Shown: piece after piece, positions 52,579 to 61,607 of the stretch
Numbering within the stretch: position 1 is the first letter of the stretch
Layout: every line of letters begins with the position of its first letter
From: a bacterium D16-51
Lineage (GTDB): Bacteria > Bacillota > Clostridia > Lachnospirales > Lachnospiraceae
Assembly (NCBI GenBank): GCA_003612285.1
Contig: RAYE01000012.1
Coordinates: forward strand, 1-64,000
DNA: 64,000 nucleotides
Direction of reading: 5' to 3'
Notes under the pieces: generated by a model
What the model was told of the DNA's origin: nothing
What the model saw: only the letters and a program-made list of their open reading frames with translations
Databases searched by the model: none
Translations under genes and position numbers: made by a program

Positions 52579-52626
52579 TTTGTATTCTGCAGCATAACGA
52601 TTCCATTCATTTATCGGCAGCCCCGC

Positions 52627-53808
52627 CTACTCATCTATTTCAACAACCTCTATTGTGTCCATTGCTGTCTGCAGCAATTCCCCTATCCTCTCTGACAGAG
52701 ATTCCTCAGAACGGCGGATTACCGGTATCTCCGGCTTCGTTACCGGATGTTTTGCCACAAATATCGTACAGCAGTCTTCAAACGGCAGGATAGAAGTCTC
52801 ATATGTCCCTATCTTTTCCGCAATATCTACAATATCCTGTTTATCAAACCCAATCAGCGGACGGTATACCGGAAGCGTACAGACGTCATTTGTTGCCGCA
52901 AGGCTGTGCATTGTCTGGCTTGCCACCTGTCCAATGCTCTCCCCGGTAATCAGCCCCAGGCAGTCCGTCTCCTTTGCAATTGTCTCTGCTATCCTCATCA
53001 TATAACGGCGCATAATAATTGTCAGCTCTTCATGCGGGCACTGCTCATAAATATACATCTGGATATCTGTAAAATTCACAATATGAAGCCTGATTGGCCC
53101 TGTATAACGCGAAATCAGCCTGGCCAGATCAACCACCTTCTGCTTTGCCCTGTCGCTTGTATAAGGCGGCGCATGAAAATAGACGGCATCTACATATACA
53201 CCCCTTTTGGCTATCATATACCCTGCTACCGGGCTGTCAATCCCTCCAGACAGCAAAAGCATTGCTTTTCCATTTGTGCCAAGCGGCATACCGCACGCCG
53301 CCGCATACGACTTTGCATAGACATACGCCTTCTCACGGACCTCTACCCAGATAAACACCTCAGGATGATGTACATCTACTGACAAATGCGGGAAACGCCC
53401 AAGAAGGTATGCTCCCATCTCCATGCAGATTTCAGGGGAAGTATAAGGGTAGTGTTTATCACTCCGCCTGGATTTCACTTTAAACGTAAACTTCTCTTCA
53501 CCATACTGCATTTCAATAAAATTCCCAACTTCTTTCGTCAGTTTTTCCCAGGACTTGTCCTCAATTACCTGTACCGGGCTAATAGAGGACACTCCAAAGA
53601 CGCGGCTCATTGCCTCAATCGCATCCTCAAAATCAAACTCACCCTCTGCTTCTACAAAAATCCTCCCCTGCTCGCGCGTTACCGTAAATTCACCCTCCAG
53701 CTTTTCCAGGCGGCGCCGTACCTGTGCGCAAAGCGCATTTTCAAATTTATAACGGTTTTTCCCTTTTATCCCGATTTCTGCATATTTTAATAAAAATGCC
53801 TGATACAC
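52627..53808 (-). CDS. thiI: tRNA 4-thiouridine synthetase ThiI
   Basis: A 393-residue sulfurtransferase that activates U8 of tRNA with ATP and inserts sulfur. An N-terminal ferredoxin-like domain and THUMP domain (about 60-165) are followed by a PP-loop ATPase with AMLLLSGGIDSPVAGYM (near 183). It lacks the rhodanese domain of the E. coli enzyme, as usual in Firmicutes, and the sulfur donor is instead the cysteine desulfurase encoded just upstream. The start is a GTG at 53808 after AGAAAGGAAAA. It may also serve thiamine thiazole synthesis. Operon order: rsmE, cysteine desulfurase, thiI. Confidence 0.94.
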   Translation of the reverse strand: MYQAFLLKYAEIGIKGKNRYKFENALCAQVRRRLEKLEGEFTVTREQGRIFVEAEGEFDFEDAIEAMSRVFGVSSISPVQVIEDKSWEKLTKEVGNFIEMQYGEEKFTFKVKSRRSDKHYPYTSPEICMEMGAYLLGRFPHLSVDVHHPEVFIWVEVREKAYVYAKSYAAACGMPLGTNGKAMLLLSGGIDSPVAGYMIAKRGVYVDAVYFHAPPYTSDRAKQKVVDLARLISRYTGPIRLHIVNFTDIQMYIYEQCPHEELTIIMRRYMMRIAETIAKETDCLGLITGESIGQVASQTMHSLAATNDVCTLPVYRPLIGFDKQDIVDIAEKIGTYETSILPFEDCCTIFVAKHPVTKPEIPVIRRSEESLSERIGELLQTAMDTIEVVEIDE

Positions 53809-53825
53809 TTTTCCTTTCTCCCTTC

Positions 53826-53865
53826 TTAGGAACTGTTAAGAATGAATTTCTTAACAGTTCCTTAA
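53826..53865. repeat. AACTGT-family mini-palindrome
   Basis: TTAGGAACTGTTAAGAA...TTCTTAACAGTTCCTTAA: the two ends of the repeat family at 38840-39000 joined with almost nothing between them, a 40-bp palindrome in the gap before thiI. Confidence 0.7.
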
Positions 53866-53866
53866 T

Positions 53867-53935
53867 GTTACTATCCACGGTCATTCTTTTTCATGTGGTA
53901 ACTCCTCTGCCTATGGCATATTCCATAAAAGTTAA
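53867..53935 (+). repeat. Truncated GTTAC-end element
   Basis: GTTACTATCCACGGTCA begins a copy matching the right half of the 39086-39273 element (CATTCTTTTTCATG, then CTCTGCCTATGGCATA). The far end is missing. It lies directly beside the AACTGT palindrome. Confidence 0.65.
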
Positions 53936-53943
53936 CAGAAAAC

Positions 53944-55107
53944 TTATTGCCTTGTAAACCTGCGCAGCACAGGGAGAAGCTTTCCGACCATGCTGACAGC
54001 ATATTGCACCTGCTCTTGTGTTGTTAACACAGAAAGGCTGAAACGCAGCGTAGAATCCAAATATTCATTCTGCACGCCAATTGCCTGCAATGTGCCGCTA
54101 AGCTCAGGATGATTGGAAGAACATGCAGAACCGGAAGATACATAGACGCCCTCCTGTGCCAGTGCATGAAGCATTACCTCACTTTTTACGGAAGCAAACC
54201 CTGCGCTCACAATATGGGGCGCTGCCTCCTCTGGTAAAATCCCATCCATCCCATGGACTGCAACGCCCTCGTACTGCAATAGCCCTTCGGTTAACAATTT
54301 TTTAAGATAATATAACTTTTCTGTTTTTTCTGAATGATTTTGGTATATTTCATTTACTGCAGCGCCAAGCCCGGCAATCCCCGGCACATTTTCCGTCCCG
54401 GAACGCATTCCCTTCTGCTGGCCGCCGCCAAAGAGGATTGGACGTATTTTCACCCCATCCCGAACATATAAAAAACCAGTGCCTTTCGCCCCATGTATCT
54501 TATGCCCACTGACAGACATCAAATCAACCCCAAGCCTTTTTGGTGCAATCTTATATTTTCCAAATGCCTGAATCGCATCTGTATGGAATATGGCGTCTGG
54601 TTTTTCATGATGGAGCATTTTCCCGATTTCAGCAACCGGCTGAATGCTCCCAATCTCATTGTTAGCATAAATAACAGAAACAAGCATTGTGTCTTCCCGC
54701 AATGCCTGTTTTACCTGCTCTGCCAAAACCCTTCCATTCTTATCAACTGGAAGATACGTCACTTCAAACCCCATTTCTTCCAGATATCCCAACGGTTCAT
54801 GGACAGACGCATGTTCAATCCTGGTCGTAATGATATGCCTCCCTGCCCTTTTATTTGCTAACGCTGTCCCAATCAATGCCATATTGTTGGATTCCGTGCC
54901 GCCAGAAGTAAAAATAATTTCCTTTGGCTGGCATTTTAATTTCCCTGCAATAATTTCCGCCGCTTCTTTTATATATTGCTCTGCAACAATCCCCTTTGTA
55001 TGCCTGGAAGACGGGTTCCCAAAATCTTCTTCCATCACTTTCCCCATGATTTCTTTAACTTCCGGAAAAACCGGGGTCGTTGCCGCATTATCCAAATATG
55101 CTTCCAT
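53944..55107 (-). CDS. Cysteine desulfurase (IscS/NifS type)
   Basis: A 387-residue PLP enzyme that takes sulfur from cysteine. Motifs are EAYLDNAATTPVFPEV, SGGTESNNMALIG, the cofactor lysine in MSVSGHKIHGAKGTG and the reactive Cys in VSSGSACSSNHPELS. Its location directly ahead of thiI on the same strand, with the NifZ-like partnership known in B. subtilis, suggests it feeds sulfur to tRNA thiolation. AGGAGCGGTAAA precedes the ATG at 55107. The gap to thiI is widened by two small repeat insertions. Confidence 0.93.
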   Translation of the reverse strand: MEAYLDNAATTPVFPEVKEIMGKVMEEDFGNPSSRHTKGIVAEQYIKEAAEIIAGKLKCQPKEIIFTSGGTESNNMALIGTALANKRAGRHIITTRIEHASVHEPLGYLEEMGFEVTYLPVDKNGRVLAEQVKQALREDTMLVSVIYANNEIGSIQPVAEIGKMLHHEKPDAIFHTDAIQAFGKYKIAPKRLGVDLMSVSGHKIHGAKGTGFLYVRDGVKIRPILFGGGQQKGMRSGTENVPGIAGLGAAVNEIYQNHSEKTEKLYYLKKLLTEGLLQYEGVAVHGMDGILPEEAAPHIVSAGFASVKSEVMLHALAQEGVYVSSGSACSSNHPELSGTLQAIGVQNEYLDSTLRFSLSVLTTQEQVQYAVSMVGKLLPVLRRFTRQ

Positions 55108-55128
55108 TTTACCGCTCCTGTCTGTCAT

Positions 55129-55869
55129 TTACCGCTGCATCTGGAACATCATAATAGCCAAAAGCGCCATCCCTGCAGTTTCTGTACGCAAAATCCTCTT
55201 CCCAAGCGTAATCGGCCTAATACCCGCTTCCATAGCCTTTTTTACCTCTTCTGCCTCGAAACCTCCCTCCGGCCCTATAAAAATACCAACCGAAGATTCC
55301 CTGCAGGCAGCTGCAACGATTTCCCTGGACTGATTGATACCGTCCTGCAATTCATATGGTATCATATTGTACTCTAAGAGTTTTGCCATGTCAAACGCTT
55401 CTTCCAGCATGACAGGGGCATGTACCAAAGGGATAATCCCCCTGTCGCATTGTTTTGCCGCAGATTCTGCAATCGCCTGCCACCGTTCCAGCTTCTTCGC
55501 CGTCTTATTTCCATCCGCTAATTTCACAACACAGCGTTTTGTAAAAACCGGAACAATCCTGGAAACGCCCAGTTCCACTGCTTTTTGTATAATAAACTCC
55601 ATTTTATCTTTTTTGGGGATTCCCTGGAACAATGTAATTTTTGCTGGAAGCTCTGTCCCTGTTTCCTGCACTTTTTCCACTTGCAGAACCACTTTTTCCC
55701 TGCCCATCGAAAAAATCCTGGAAACATAATCTTTCCCCTGCCCATTGCAGGCGACCACCCAATCCCCGGTTTCCATCCGCAGGACATTGCAGATATGGTT
55801 TACATCGCTTCCAGTAATTGTAATTTGATTTCCTATCACCTGTTCCTCTGAAATATAAAAACGATACAC
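55129..55869 (-). CDS. rsmE: 16S rRNA m3U1498 methyltransferase RsmE
   Basis: A 246-residue SPOUT-class enzyme. The N-terminal PUA-like part (YRFYISEEQVIGNQITITGS) precedes the knotted domain with QGIPKKDKMEFIIQKAVELG, the SESAAKQCDRGIIP helix, and the cofactor knot GIFIGPEGGFEAEEV with LGKRILRTETA. It methylates U1498 of 16S rRNA. Start is taken as GTG at 55869, after AAGGAAAAAGTTC; the longer frame has no site and an implausible N-terminus. First gene of the rsmE-desulfurase-thiI run. Confidence 0.93.
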   Translation of the reverse strand: MYRFYISEEQVIGNQITITGSDVNHICNVLRMETGDWVVACNGQGKDYVSRIFSMGREKVVLQVEKVQETGTELPAKITLFQGIPKKDKMEFIIQKAVELGVSRIVPVFTKRCVVKLADGNKTAKKLERWQAIAESAAKQCDRGIIPLVHAPVMLEEAFDMAKLLEYNMIPYELQDGINQSREIVAAACRESSVGIFIGPEGGFEAEEVKKAMEAGIRPITLGKRILRTETAGMALLAIMMFQMQR

Positions 55870-55919
55870 GAACTTTTTCCTTCCTATTGGTATAATGTGC
55901 CACAATATCATACCAAAAG

Positions 55920-55962
55920 AAAGGGGAATTGTCCACTCTGCTGTGTGGCATTCCCCTTTTTA
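55920..55962. terminator. Bidirectional terminator after the FliD-like gene
   Basis: AAAGGGGAAT pairs with ATTCCCCTTT around an imperfect GTCCAC/GTGTGG arm. T-rich tracts follow on both strands. Confidence 0.8.
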
Positions 55963-56044
55963 AATTTCGATGAATTGCGATCCACCTATGGCCAAAAAGC
56001 AATTTTCAGACACACTCTAATGCATTAATTTGCTGCTTTCTTAA

Positions 56045-56845
56045 TTACAGATACTTATCCAGTGTAGAATTTGACCTGCCTGTAACCGAATATACGCCAT
56101 TATACGTATAAGATGATGCATTACGGTTAGAATTTGCTGCGCTGTTTGCAAGATTTGCAACCTCTGATGTTTTTGTCGTCAGGCTGTAGCCATAAGAACC
56201 CATTCCCGCAAACAGGCTGGAAGCCGTCGTTACTTTTGCCTTTGCCTCTTTGAACTTATCTTCATCAAATGTCAGCTTATTATCCTTGCCAATTGAGATT
56301 CCAAGATCCTTAAACAAGTTTTTATTAGAAGCCGTCTGCTTTACAACACGGAGTGTCTTGCTCAAAATCCCCTTGTTATCCACGCCGCCTGAGGAATCCA
56401 GATAAGAATTATATGCTTCTACAAACTGTTTTAAATTTTTCTGTAGTTTTTCTGTATCATAGATGAAATTCCCCTTTTCATCCCTGTCTCCCTGTCCGTC
56501 CTTATCCTTATCGACAGGCTTGTAAAGATCGGAAGAACGGAGCGCATCCACTGCATCCTTCAATGCTTCAGCATCACCCTTTACATTTAAAAGCTTTCCT
56601 GCGGAATCACCCTTTTTAGTTGTTCCGTCCTCGTCTTCTGTACCCTCTGACTTTTTATCTGTATCAGTCGTCTTATAATATGCAGTCAGAAGTTTCTTAT
56701 AAGTACCGGACTTAATCATGGAATAATCCCCAAGGAAGTTTGTGGTATTCCCAAACAGGCCGCTCATGTTACTGTTATTTGTCATACTATAATAGCTATC
56801 AAAATAGTTGCTTCCTGAATCTGATGTTCCAAAAATTGATGGCAT
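56045..56845 (-). CDS. Putative FliD-like / filament-associated protein
   Basis: A 266-residue, Ser/Asn/Lys-rich protein. Residues about 130-230 (KQFVEAYNSYLDSSGGVDNK, LSKTLRVVKQTASNKNLFKD, LGISIGKDNKLTFDEDKFKE) resemble the C-terminal part of flagellar cap protein FliD and hook-associated proteins. An Asp/Lys-rich loop (KDKDGQGDRDEKGNFIYD) looks able to bind calcium. There is no signal peptide. The chemoreceptors in the window fit a flagellated host, but no flagellar genes adjoin it. AAAAGGAGTGATTGTT precedes the ATG at 56845. Confidence 0.65.
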   Translation of the reverse strand: MPSIFGTSDSGSNYFDSYYSMTNNSNMSGLFGNTTNFLGDYSMIKSGTYKKLLTAYYKTTDTDKKSEGTEDEDGTTKKGDSAGKLLNVKGDAEALKDAVDALRSSDLYKPVDKDKDGQGDRDEKGNFIYDTEKLQKNLKQFVEAYNSYLDSSGGVDNKGILSKTLRVVKQTASNKNLFKDLGISIGKDNKLTFDEDKFKEAKAKVTTASSLFAGMGSYGYSLTTKTSEVANLANSAANSNRNASSYTYNGVYSVTGRSNSTLDKYL

Positions 56846-56920
56846 AACAATCACTCCTTTTCCCGTATGTCTTGGGAACTGCAGAAAACTACAGCTCCAT
56901 ATGGATATTTTCACCTGAAA

Positions 56921-56956
56921 CGGTATGGAAGCCACCTCCTTGTGAAATCCATACCG
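56921..56956 (-). promoter_or_regulatory. Hairpin with a ribosome-site-like loop
   Basis: CGGTATGGA and TCCATACCG form a 9-bp stem whose minus-strand loop reads CAAGGAGGTGGC. It lies 76 bases before the FliD-like start and 42 after the ygiQ stop. It may be the ygiQ terminator (weak T run) or a leader structure. Confidence 0.4.
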
Positions 56957-56997
56957 CTTTATTTACTATATAGTATATCGGCCTGTTAAAAATAAAA

Positions 56998-58878
56998 TCA
57001 ACCCTTTTTCCCAGATTTGGAAGAAATTTTCCTCTTTTTTCCTTTGTGCCGTCTATTCCATGCCTCCTCTTTCCAGCGCTCCTTCCTTGGCGCAATCAGG
57101 CATCCCTTCCCAAACCCAATTAAATCCGTCCTGCCAGCCTTTATCAGCGCTTCCTTTACCAAATCATAATTCGCCGGGTTCCGGTATTGGATTAAAGCCC
57201 GCTGCATCGCTTTTTCATGCGGGGCAGACGCCACATAGACCTTTTCCATTGTCCGTGGGTCAAGCCCTGTATAATACATGCAAGTAGAAATTGTAGAAGG
57301 CGTCGGGTAAAAATCCTGTACCTGCTCTGGCATAATCCCCAAATCCCGCAGGTACTCTGCCAGTTCCACTGCCTCTTTCAGCCCGGAACCTGGATGGGAA
57401 GACATTAGATACGGCACCACAAACTGCTCTTTCCCATATTTTGCATTTATTTTCTGATACCTCTTTAAAAATGCCTGGTAAACTTCATTATGCGGCTTTC
57501 CCATCTTATCTAAAACCGTATCTGAGATATGCTCCGGGGCAACGCGAAGCTGTCCACTAATATAGTGCTTACAAAGTTCTTGTAAAAATGTATCATCCTT
57601 ATCTGCCATCACGTAGTCAAACCGGATTCCAGAACGCACAAATACTTTTTTCACCTTCGGCAGCTTCCTTAATTTTTCAAGCAGGGATATATAATCTTTA
57701 TGGTCTGCTTTCAGGTTTTTACAGGGGGCCGGGAAAAGACACTGCCTGTCCCTGCAAACACCGGATTTTTTCTGCCTCTCGCAGGCTGTATGCCGGAAAT
57801 TGGCAGTCGGTCCGCCAACATCATGGATATAGCCTTTAAAATCTGCTTCCTGCATCATTTCTTCCGCTTCATGCAGTAAGGATCCATGGCTTCTTGTCTG
57901 GAGGACACGCCCCTGGTGGAATGTCAGCGCACAAAAATTACAGCCCCCAAAACAGCCGCGGCTGCTTGTCAGGCTAAATTTAACCTCTTTCAGGGCCGGA
58001 ACGCCTCCTTCCTTTTCATAGGAGGGATGGTATGCCCTCATATACGGCAGTTCGTAGATATCATCCATTTCCATCTGCGTCAATGGCGCAGACGGTGGGT
58101 TCTGCACAATATACCCCTGTTCCCCATAAGGCTCCGCAAGGCATTTTGCCGTTATAAAATCCGTATTGCAGTACTGGATATAAAAACTGCCTGCATATTC
58201 TTTTTTATCCATGCAAATCTCCTGATAAGAAGGCAGCTCTATATAATCATATACACTGTCCAGGTTTTTTGCACGGAAAACCGTCCCCCGGATAAATGTC
58301 AGGTCTGCTATTGCAATTCCGCTGGCTAGGGCGTCTGCCGCCTCTACAATGGCATGCTCCCCCATGCCATAGACCAGCAAATCCGCCTGGGAATCCATCA
58401 AAATAGAATGTTTTACAGAATCTGACCAGTAATCGTAGTGTGCAAGCCTGCGCAGGCTCGCCTCAATCCCTCCGATGATAATCGGCACTTTTTTATACAC
58501 CCTGCGGATAAGGTTGCAATATACAACCGTTGCGTAATCCGGCCTCTTCCCTGCAACGCCTCCTGGCGTGTAGGCGTCCTGTCCCCTTCTCTTTTTAGAT
58601 ACGGTATAGTGGTTCACCATAGAATCCATGTTGCCGGCCGATACCAAAAAACCCAGGCGCGGCCGCCCAAATACCTGGATGCTCCCTTCATCTTTCCAGT
58701 CCGGCTGTGCTATAAATCCAATCCTGTAGCCATGCGCCTCCAGAACCCTTGTAATAATTGCCGCCCCAAAAGAAGGATGGTCTACATATGCATCACCATT
58801 AATATAGACAAAATCAACCTCATCCCATCCTCTTTTCCTCATATCCTCCTGATTGACAGGTAAAAATTCTTTCATCAT
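56998..58878 (-). CDS. YgiQ family radical SAM protein
   Basis: A 626-residue radical SAM protein (UPF0313). The cobalamin-binding-like N-terminal part has the [20 protein letters not shown] motif, and the radical SAM cluster is [20 protein letters not shown]. The tail is Lys/Arg-rich ([16 protein letters not shown]). Its function is unknown despite wide conservation. AAAGGGGCGG precedes adjacent ATGs at 58878 and 58875, either of which could start. It is divergent from the HAD phosphatase. Confidence 0.92.
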   Translation of the reverse strand: MMKEFLPVNQEDMRKRGWDEVDFVYINGDAYVDHPSFGAAIITRVLEAHGYRIGFIAQPDWKDEGSIQVFGRPRLGFLVSAGNMDSMVNHYTVSKKRRGQDAYTPGGVAGKRPDYATVVYCNLIRRVYKKVPIIIGGIEASLRRLAHYDYWSDSVKHSILMDSQADLLVYGMGEHAIVEAADALASGIAIADLTFIRGTVFRAKNLDSVYDYIELPSYQEICMDKKEYAGSFYIQYCNTDFITAKCLAEPYGEQGYIVQNPPSAPLTQMEMDDIYELPYMRAYHPSYEKEGGVPALKEVKFSLTSSRGCFGGCNFCALTFHQGRVLQTRSHGSLLHEAEEMMQEADFKGYIHDVGGPTANFRHTACERQKKSGVCRDRQCLFPAPCKNLKADHKDYISLLEKLRKLPKVKKVFVRSGIRFDYVMADKDDTFLQELCKHYISGQLRVAPEHISDTVLDKMGKPHNEVYQAFLKRYQKINAKYGKEQFVVPYLMSSHPGSGLKEAVELAEYLRDLGIMPEQVQDFYPTPSTISTCMYYTGLDPRTMEKVYVASAPHEKAMQRALIQYRNPANYDLVKEALIKAGRTDLIGFGKGCLIAPRKERWKEEAWNRRHKGKKRKISSKSGKKG

Positions 58879-58897
58879 CCGCCCCTTTTTCTCTCTC

Positions 58898-58926
58898 TTG
58901 CAACTTTTCTCCTTTTCCTTTACAAT
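58898..58926 (+). promoter_or_regulatory. Sigma-A promoter of the HAD phosphatase gene
   Basis: TTGCAA (58898-58903), 17 bases, TACAAT (58921-58926), 35 bases before the start. Confidence 0.7.
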
Positions 58927-58961
58927 ATTATATACCAAACCAGCGCCAGAAAGGAATACTT

Positions 58962-59762
58962 ATGAAGAAATTAATATTTTTTGATATTGATGGTACACTA
59001 ATTACAGACGGTCCCGGAGAACACCTTATCCCAGAAAGCCTGCCAAAAACACTTCATGCCTTACAGGAAAACGGCCACCTCTGCTTTATTAATACCGGCC
59101 GCGCCCTTGCAGAAATTGATTCTGTCATCCGCAGCCTCCCATTTAACGGGTATGTCTGTGGCTGTGGCACGCATATTGCCTACAGCGGAAAAACACTTTA
59201 TTCCTATACGATACCATTTTCAACAGGGAATGAAATCCTGCGCTCCCTAAATGAATGCCATTTAGAATGGCTTCTGGAGGGCACAAACCATGTATACTAC
59301 AGCTCCGTGCCTTACCAGACACGCATACAGGAATTTAAACTGGAACATGAGCAGACAATCCCGGATGCCTTCCGGCTCATAGACCCTCATCAGGCAAAAG
59401 ACCTGGAATTTGATAAATTCTGCATCTGCCTTGGGAAAGACCATCAATTTGATAAATTTTATAACCAATATAAAGGCCTTTTAAGCTTTATTGACAGAAA
59501 GCAATGCTTCTATGAAATTGTCCCAAAAGGGCATTCCAAAGCAAGCGGCATCGCCTTCCTGGAAAACTATTTCGGGATACCAAATGACGATACTATTTCA
59601 ATCGGAGACAGCACAAACGACCTCTCGATGCTGGAATATACCGGATACAGCATTGCAATGGGAAACAGCTCCAGCGAATTATTTGAGATAGCAGATTATG
59701 TCACTGGCTCTGTAATGGAAGATGGCGTTTACCATGCCATGAAGCATTTGAAACTCATATAA
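58962..59762 (+). CDS. Cof-type HAD-IIB phosphatase
   Basis: A 266-residue cytoplasmic phosphatase. Motif I is FFDIDGTLITDG (nucleophile Asp 8), motif II sits in FINTGRALAEID, and motifs III/IV are KGHSKASGIAFLE and ISIGDSTNDLSMLEYTG. The C2B cap lies between residues 85 and 190. Relatives hydrolyse sugar phosphates or pyridoxal phosphate; the substrate is unknown. AAAGGAATACTT precedes the ATG and a consensus promoter lies upstream. A bidirectional terminator follows. Confidence 0.9.
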   Translation: MKKLIFFDIDGTLITDGPGEHLIPESLPKTLHALQENGHLCFINTGRALAEIDSVIRSLPFNGYVCGCGTHIAYSGKTLYSYTIPFSTGNEILRSLNECHLEWLLEGTNHVYYSSVPYQTRIQEFKLEHEQTIPDAFRLIDPHQAKDLEFDKFCICLGKDHQFDKFYNQYKGLLSFIDRKQCFYEIVPKGHSKASGIAFLENYFGIPNDDTISIGDSTNDLSMLEYTGYSIAMGNSSSELFEIADYVTGSVMEDGVYHAMKHLKLI

Positions 59763-59778
59763 GGAACATAAAAAAGGC

Positions 59779-59799
59779 ACAGCATAATTTCCTATGACA
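59779..59799 (+). repeat. Short remnant of the CCTATGACA repeat
   Basis: ATAATTTCCTATGACA-type remnant shared with the repeats at 26801-26820 and 31186-31203. It lies between the phosphatase stop and the terminator. Confidence 0.5.
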
Positions 59800-59804
59800 A
59801 AAAT

Positions 59805-59835
59805 GGGAACGCCTAAGCGTTCCCCTAAAGTGTGT
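59805..59835. terminator. Bidirectional terminator
   Basis: GGGAACGC and GCGTTCCC with a 4-base loop; T tracts follow in both directions (ATTTTTG on the minus strand, GTGTTTTT on the plus strand). Confidence 0.85.
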
Positions 59836-59837
59836 TT

Positions 59838-60293
59838 TTAACAAGAAACTTCCTTTGCCAGTTTTTCCAAAACTGACTTATAAATCATAAAAAGGTATGC
59901 ATCCAGAACACAATATTTATTGCTGACAAATTCGACCAATTTATACAGAAAACAAATTCCCATCAATGTTATGCTTACACATGTCACATAGTAATCCAGG
60001 TTTAATGTCAGCAAAACTATATTTCCTAACAGATATGTTACCAGGACAAAAGCAAAATACCTGGTTATCCGGAAAGCAATTGCCAAAGTATCTGCCATAT
60101 CACGCATCCGCTCTGAAATCCCAGCCTTATTTTCTACTTTCAGCTGTTCATACATATCGTCAAATATTGGTTTACTATTCAATGCAAGCTGCGAAACATT
60201 CGTATCAGAAAAACTTTTCCGGCAAGTATCTACATAACCGGAATATCTGTGGTTTCCCATCTGCCGCCTTAAACATTTCTGAAATACATTCAT
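59838..60293 (-). CDS. Small membrane protein of unknown function
   Basis: A 151-residue protein with a basic, Cys/Arg-containing N-terminal half (NVFQKCLRRQMGNHRYSGYV) and two membrane segments (YFAFVLVTYLLGNIVLLTL and YVTCVSITLMGICFLYKL, about 75-125). A short tail follows. I do not recognise it. The ATG at 60293 is preceded by GGAGGACAGGGG about 9 bases away; an upstream TTG in frame is less likely. Single gene, ending at a strong terminator. Confidence 0.6.
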   Translation of the reverse strand: MNVFQKCLRRQMGNHRYSGYVDTCRKSFSDTNVSQLALNSKPIFDDMYEQLKVENKAGISERMRDMADTLAIAFRITRYFAFVLVTYLLGNIVLLTLNLDYYVTCVSITLMGICFLYKLVEFVSNKYCVLDAYLFMIYKSVLEKLAKEVSC

Positions 60294-60424
60294 AAAACCC
60301 CTGTCCTCCAATCTCTTTTAAAGCCCCAGATTTTTTCATAGGGCACCGATACGCCTGCAGCGTATGTAAAGAGTAAAAAACATATTATTCTAATATACTC
60401 AAAAACTCCATTATGTTTCCAAAA

Positions 60425-61498
60425 TTATTTCATCTGCCCATCCACGCAAAAGTGGAAAACAGCAGTTCTTTTGTATTCCTCACCTGCACGCAAAACTGCG
60501 CTTGGAAATTCCGGATGATTTACTGCATCCGGATAGTTTTGCGTTTCAAAACAGATTCCTGCAAAGCCGCCGTAAGGGATATCTTCCTTACCAGACTCTA
60601 CCGAAAGTTCCCTTGCGGTATAAACCTGTACCCCAGGAAAATCTGTAAAAACTTCTATCACACGCCCTGTTTCACTATCACTGTATACGGCCGCTTTTAC
60701 AATCTCCCCATCCTCTTTATTTAAAATATAGTTATGGTCATATCCTGCCACGATGCTGCCATCTGGCAGAGGTTCCCCAATCCGTTCCCCAATTCTATGC
60801 GGCTCGCGGAAATCCATAGCCGTGTTGTCCACAGAACGGATTTCCCCGGTAGGGGCTAATACTTCATTTACTGGTGTATATGCATCAGAAAAAACCTGCA
60901 GCGTCTGGTCTAACACCGTCTTGCATTTATGTCCACCCTTCCCTATATTATAATAGCAGTGGTTTGTCAGACTGATAACCGTATCTGCATCTGATACCGC
61001 ATAATAATCTATAACCAGCTCATTGGCATCATTTAACGTATATGTCACAGTCACGGTAAGGTTGCCTGGGAATCCCTGTTCCATATCCTTACTCAGCCTA
61101 GTAAAGGAAATACTGTCCGCCCCTTCTTCCATTGAACATTCTGCCTTGTACATATGCTTCTCATACCGATCCGTCCCGCCATGCAGGCAGTTTGTCTCAT
61201 CATTTTGCTCTAAATGGTAGGTTTTTCCATTTAACGTAAAAGAGGCATTTGAAATGCGGTTGGCAACCCTTCCGACAATAGCGCCAAACGCCGGCTTATT
61301 TACCTCATAGCCTTCAATTGAACCAAACCCCAATGCAATATCTTCTAAAACACCATCCTTGTCCGGCATCCAGATATTTGTAATCACCGCCCCATAATCA
61401 ATTACAGACACTTTTATCCCATTCTGGTTTGTCATCGTATATTTTGTAACCCTGTCCCCGTTTTTTGTAACACCGAAAGCTTCTCTGATAATTCCCAT
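60425..61498 (-). CDS. galM: Aldose 1-epimerase (galactose mutarotase)
   Basis: A 357-residue GalM that interconverts alpha and beta aldoses such as galactose. The catalytic His and Glu are seen in SLTNHCYYNIGKGG (near 170) and the C-terminal FAGICFETQNYPDAVNHPEF; NRISNASFTLNGKTYHLEQN and GGTDRYEKHMY mark the substrate pocket. There is no signal peptide. GGAGGATAGC precedes the ATG at 61498. No galK/galT is adjacent, so it is a solitary carbohydrate gene like the fucosidase. Confidence 0.93.
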   Translation of the reverse strand: MGIIREAFGVTKNGDRVTKYTMTNQNGIKVSVIDYGAVITNIWMPDKDGVLEDIALGFGSIEGYEVNKPAFGAIVGRVANRISNASFTLNGKTYHLEQNDETNCLHGGTDRYEKHMYKAECSMEEGADSISFTRLSKDMEQGFPGNLTVTVTYTLNDANELVIDYYAVSDADTVISLTNHCYYNIGKGGHKCKTVLDQTLQVFSDAYTPVNEVLAPTGEIRSVDNTAMDFREPHRIGERIGEPLPDGSIVAGYDHNYILNKEDGEIVKAAVYSDSETGRVIEVFTDFPGVQVYTARELSVESGKEDIPYGGFAGICFETQNYPDAVNHPEFPSAVLRAGEEYKRTAVFHFCVDGQMK

Positions 61499-61539
61499 GC
61501 TATCCTCCATTTCCAATTCAATAACCGTTTGCTAATACG

Positions 61540-61568
61540 AGTATAGCAAATGGCTATGCACATTACAA
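61540..61568 (-). promoter_or_regulatory. Extended -10 sigma-A promoter of galM
   Basis: On the minus strand TTGTAA (61563-61568), a 17-base spacer ending TTTGC, and TATACT (61540-61545). Confidence 0.7.
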
Positions 61569-61607
61569 GCGATAAATGAAATGGATTTTACACACATCCT
61601 ATCAATA

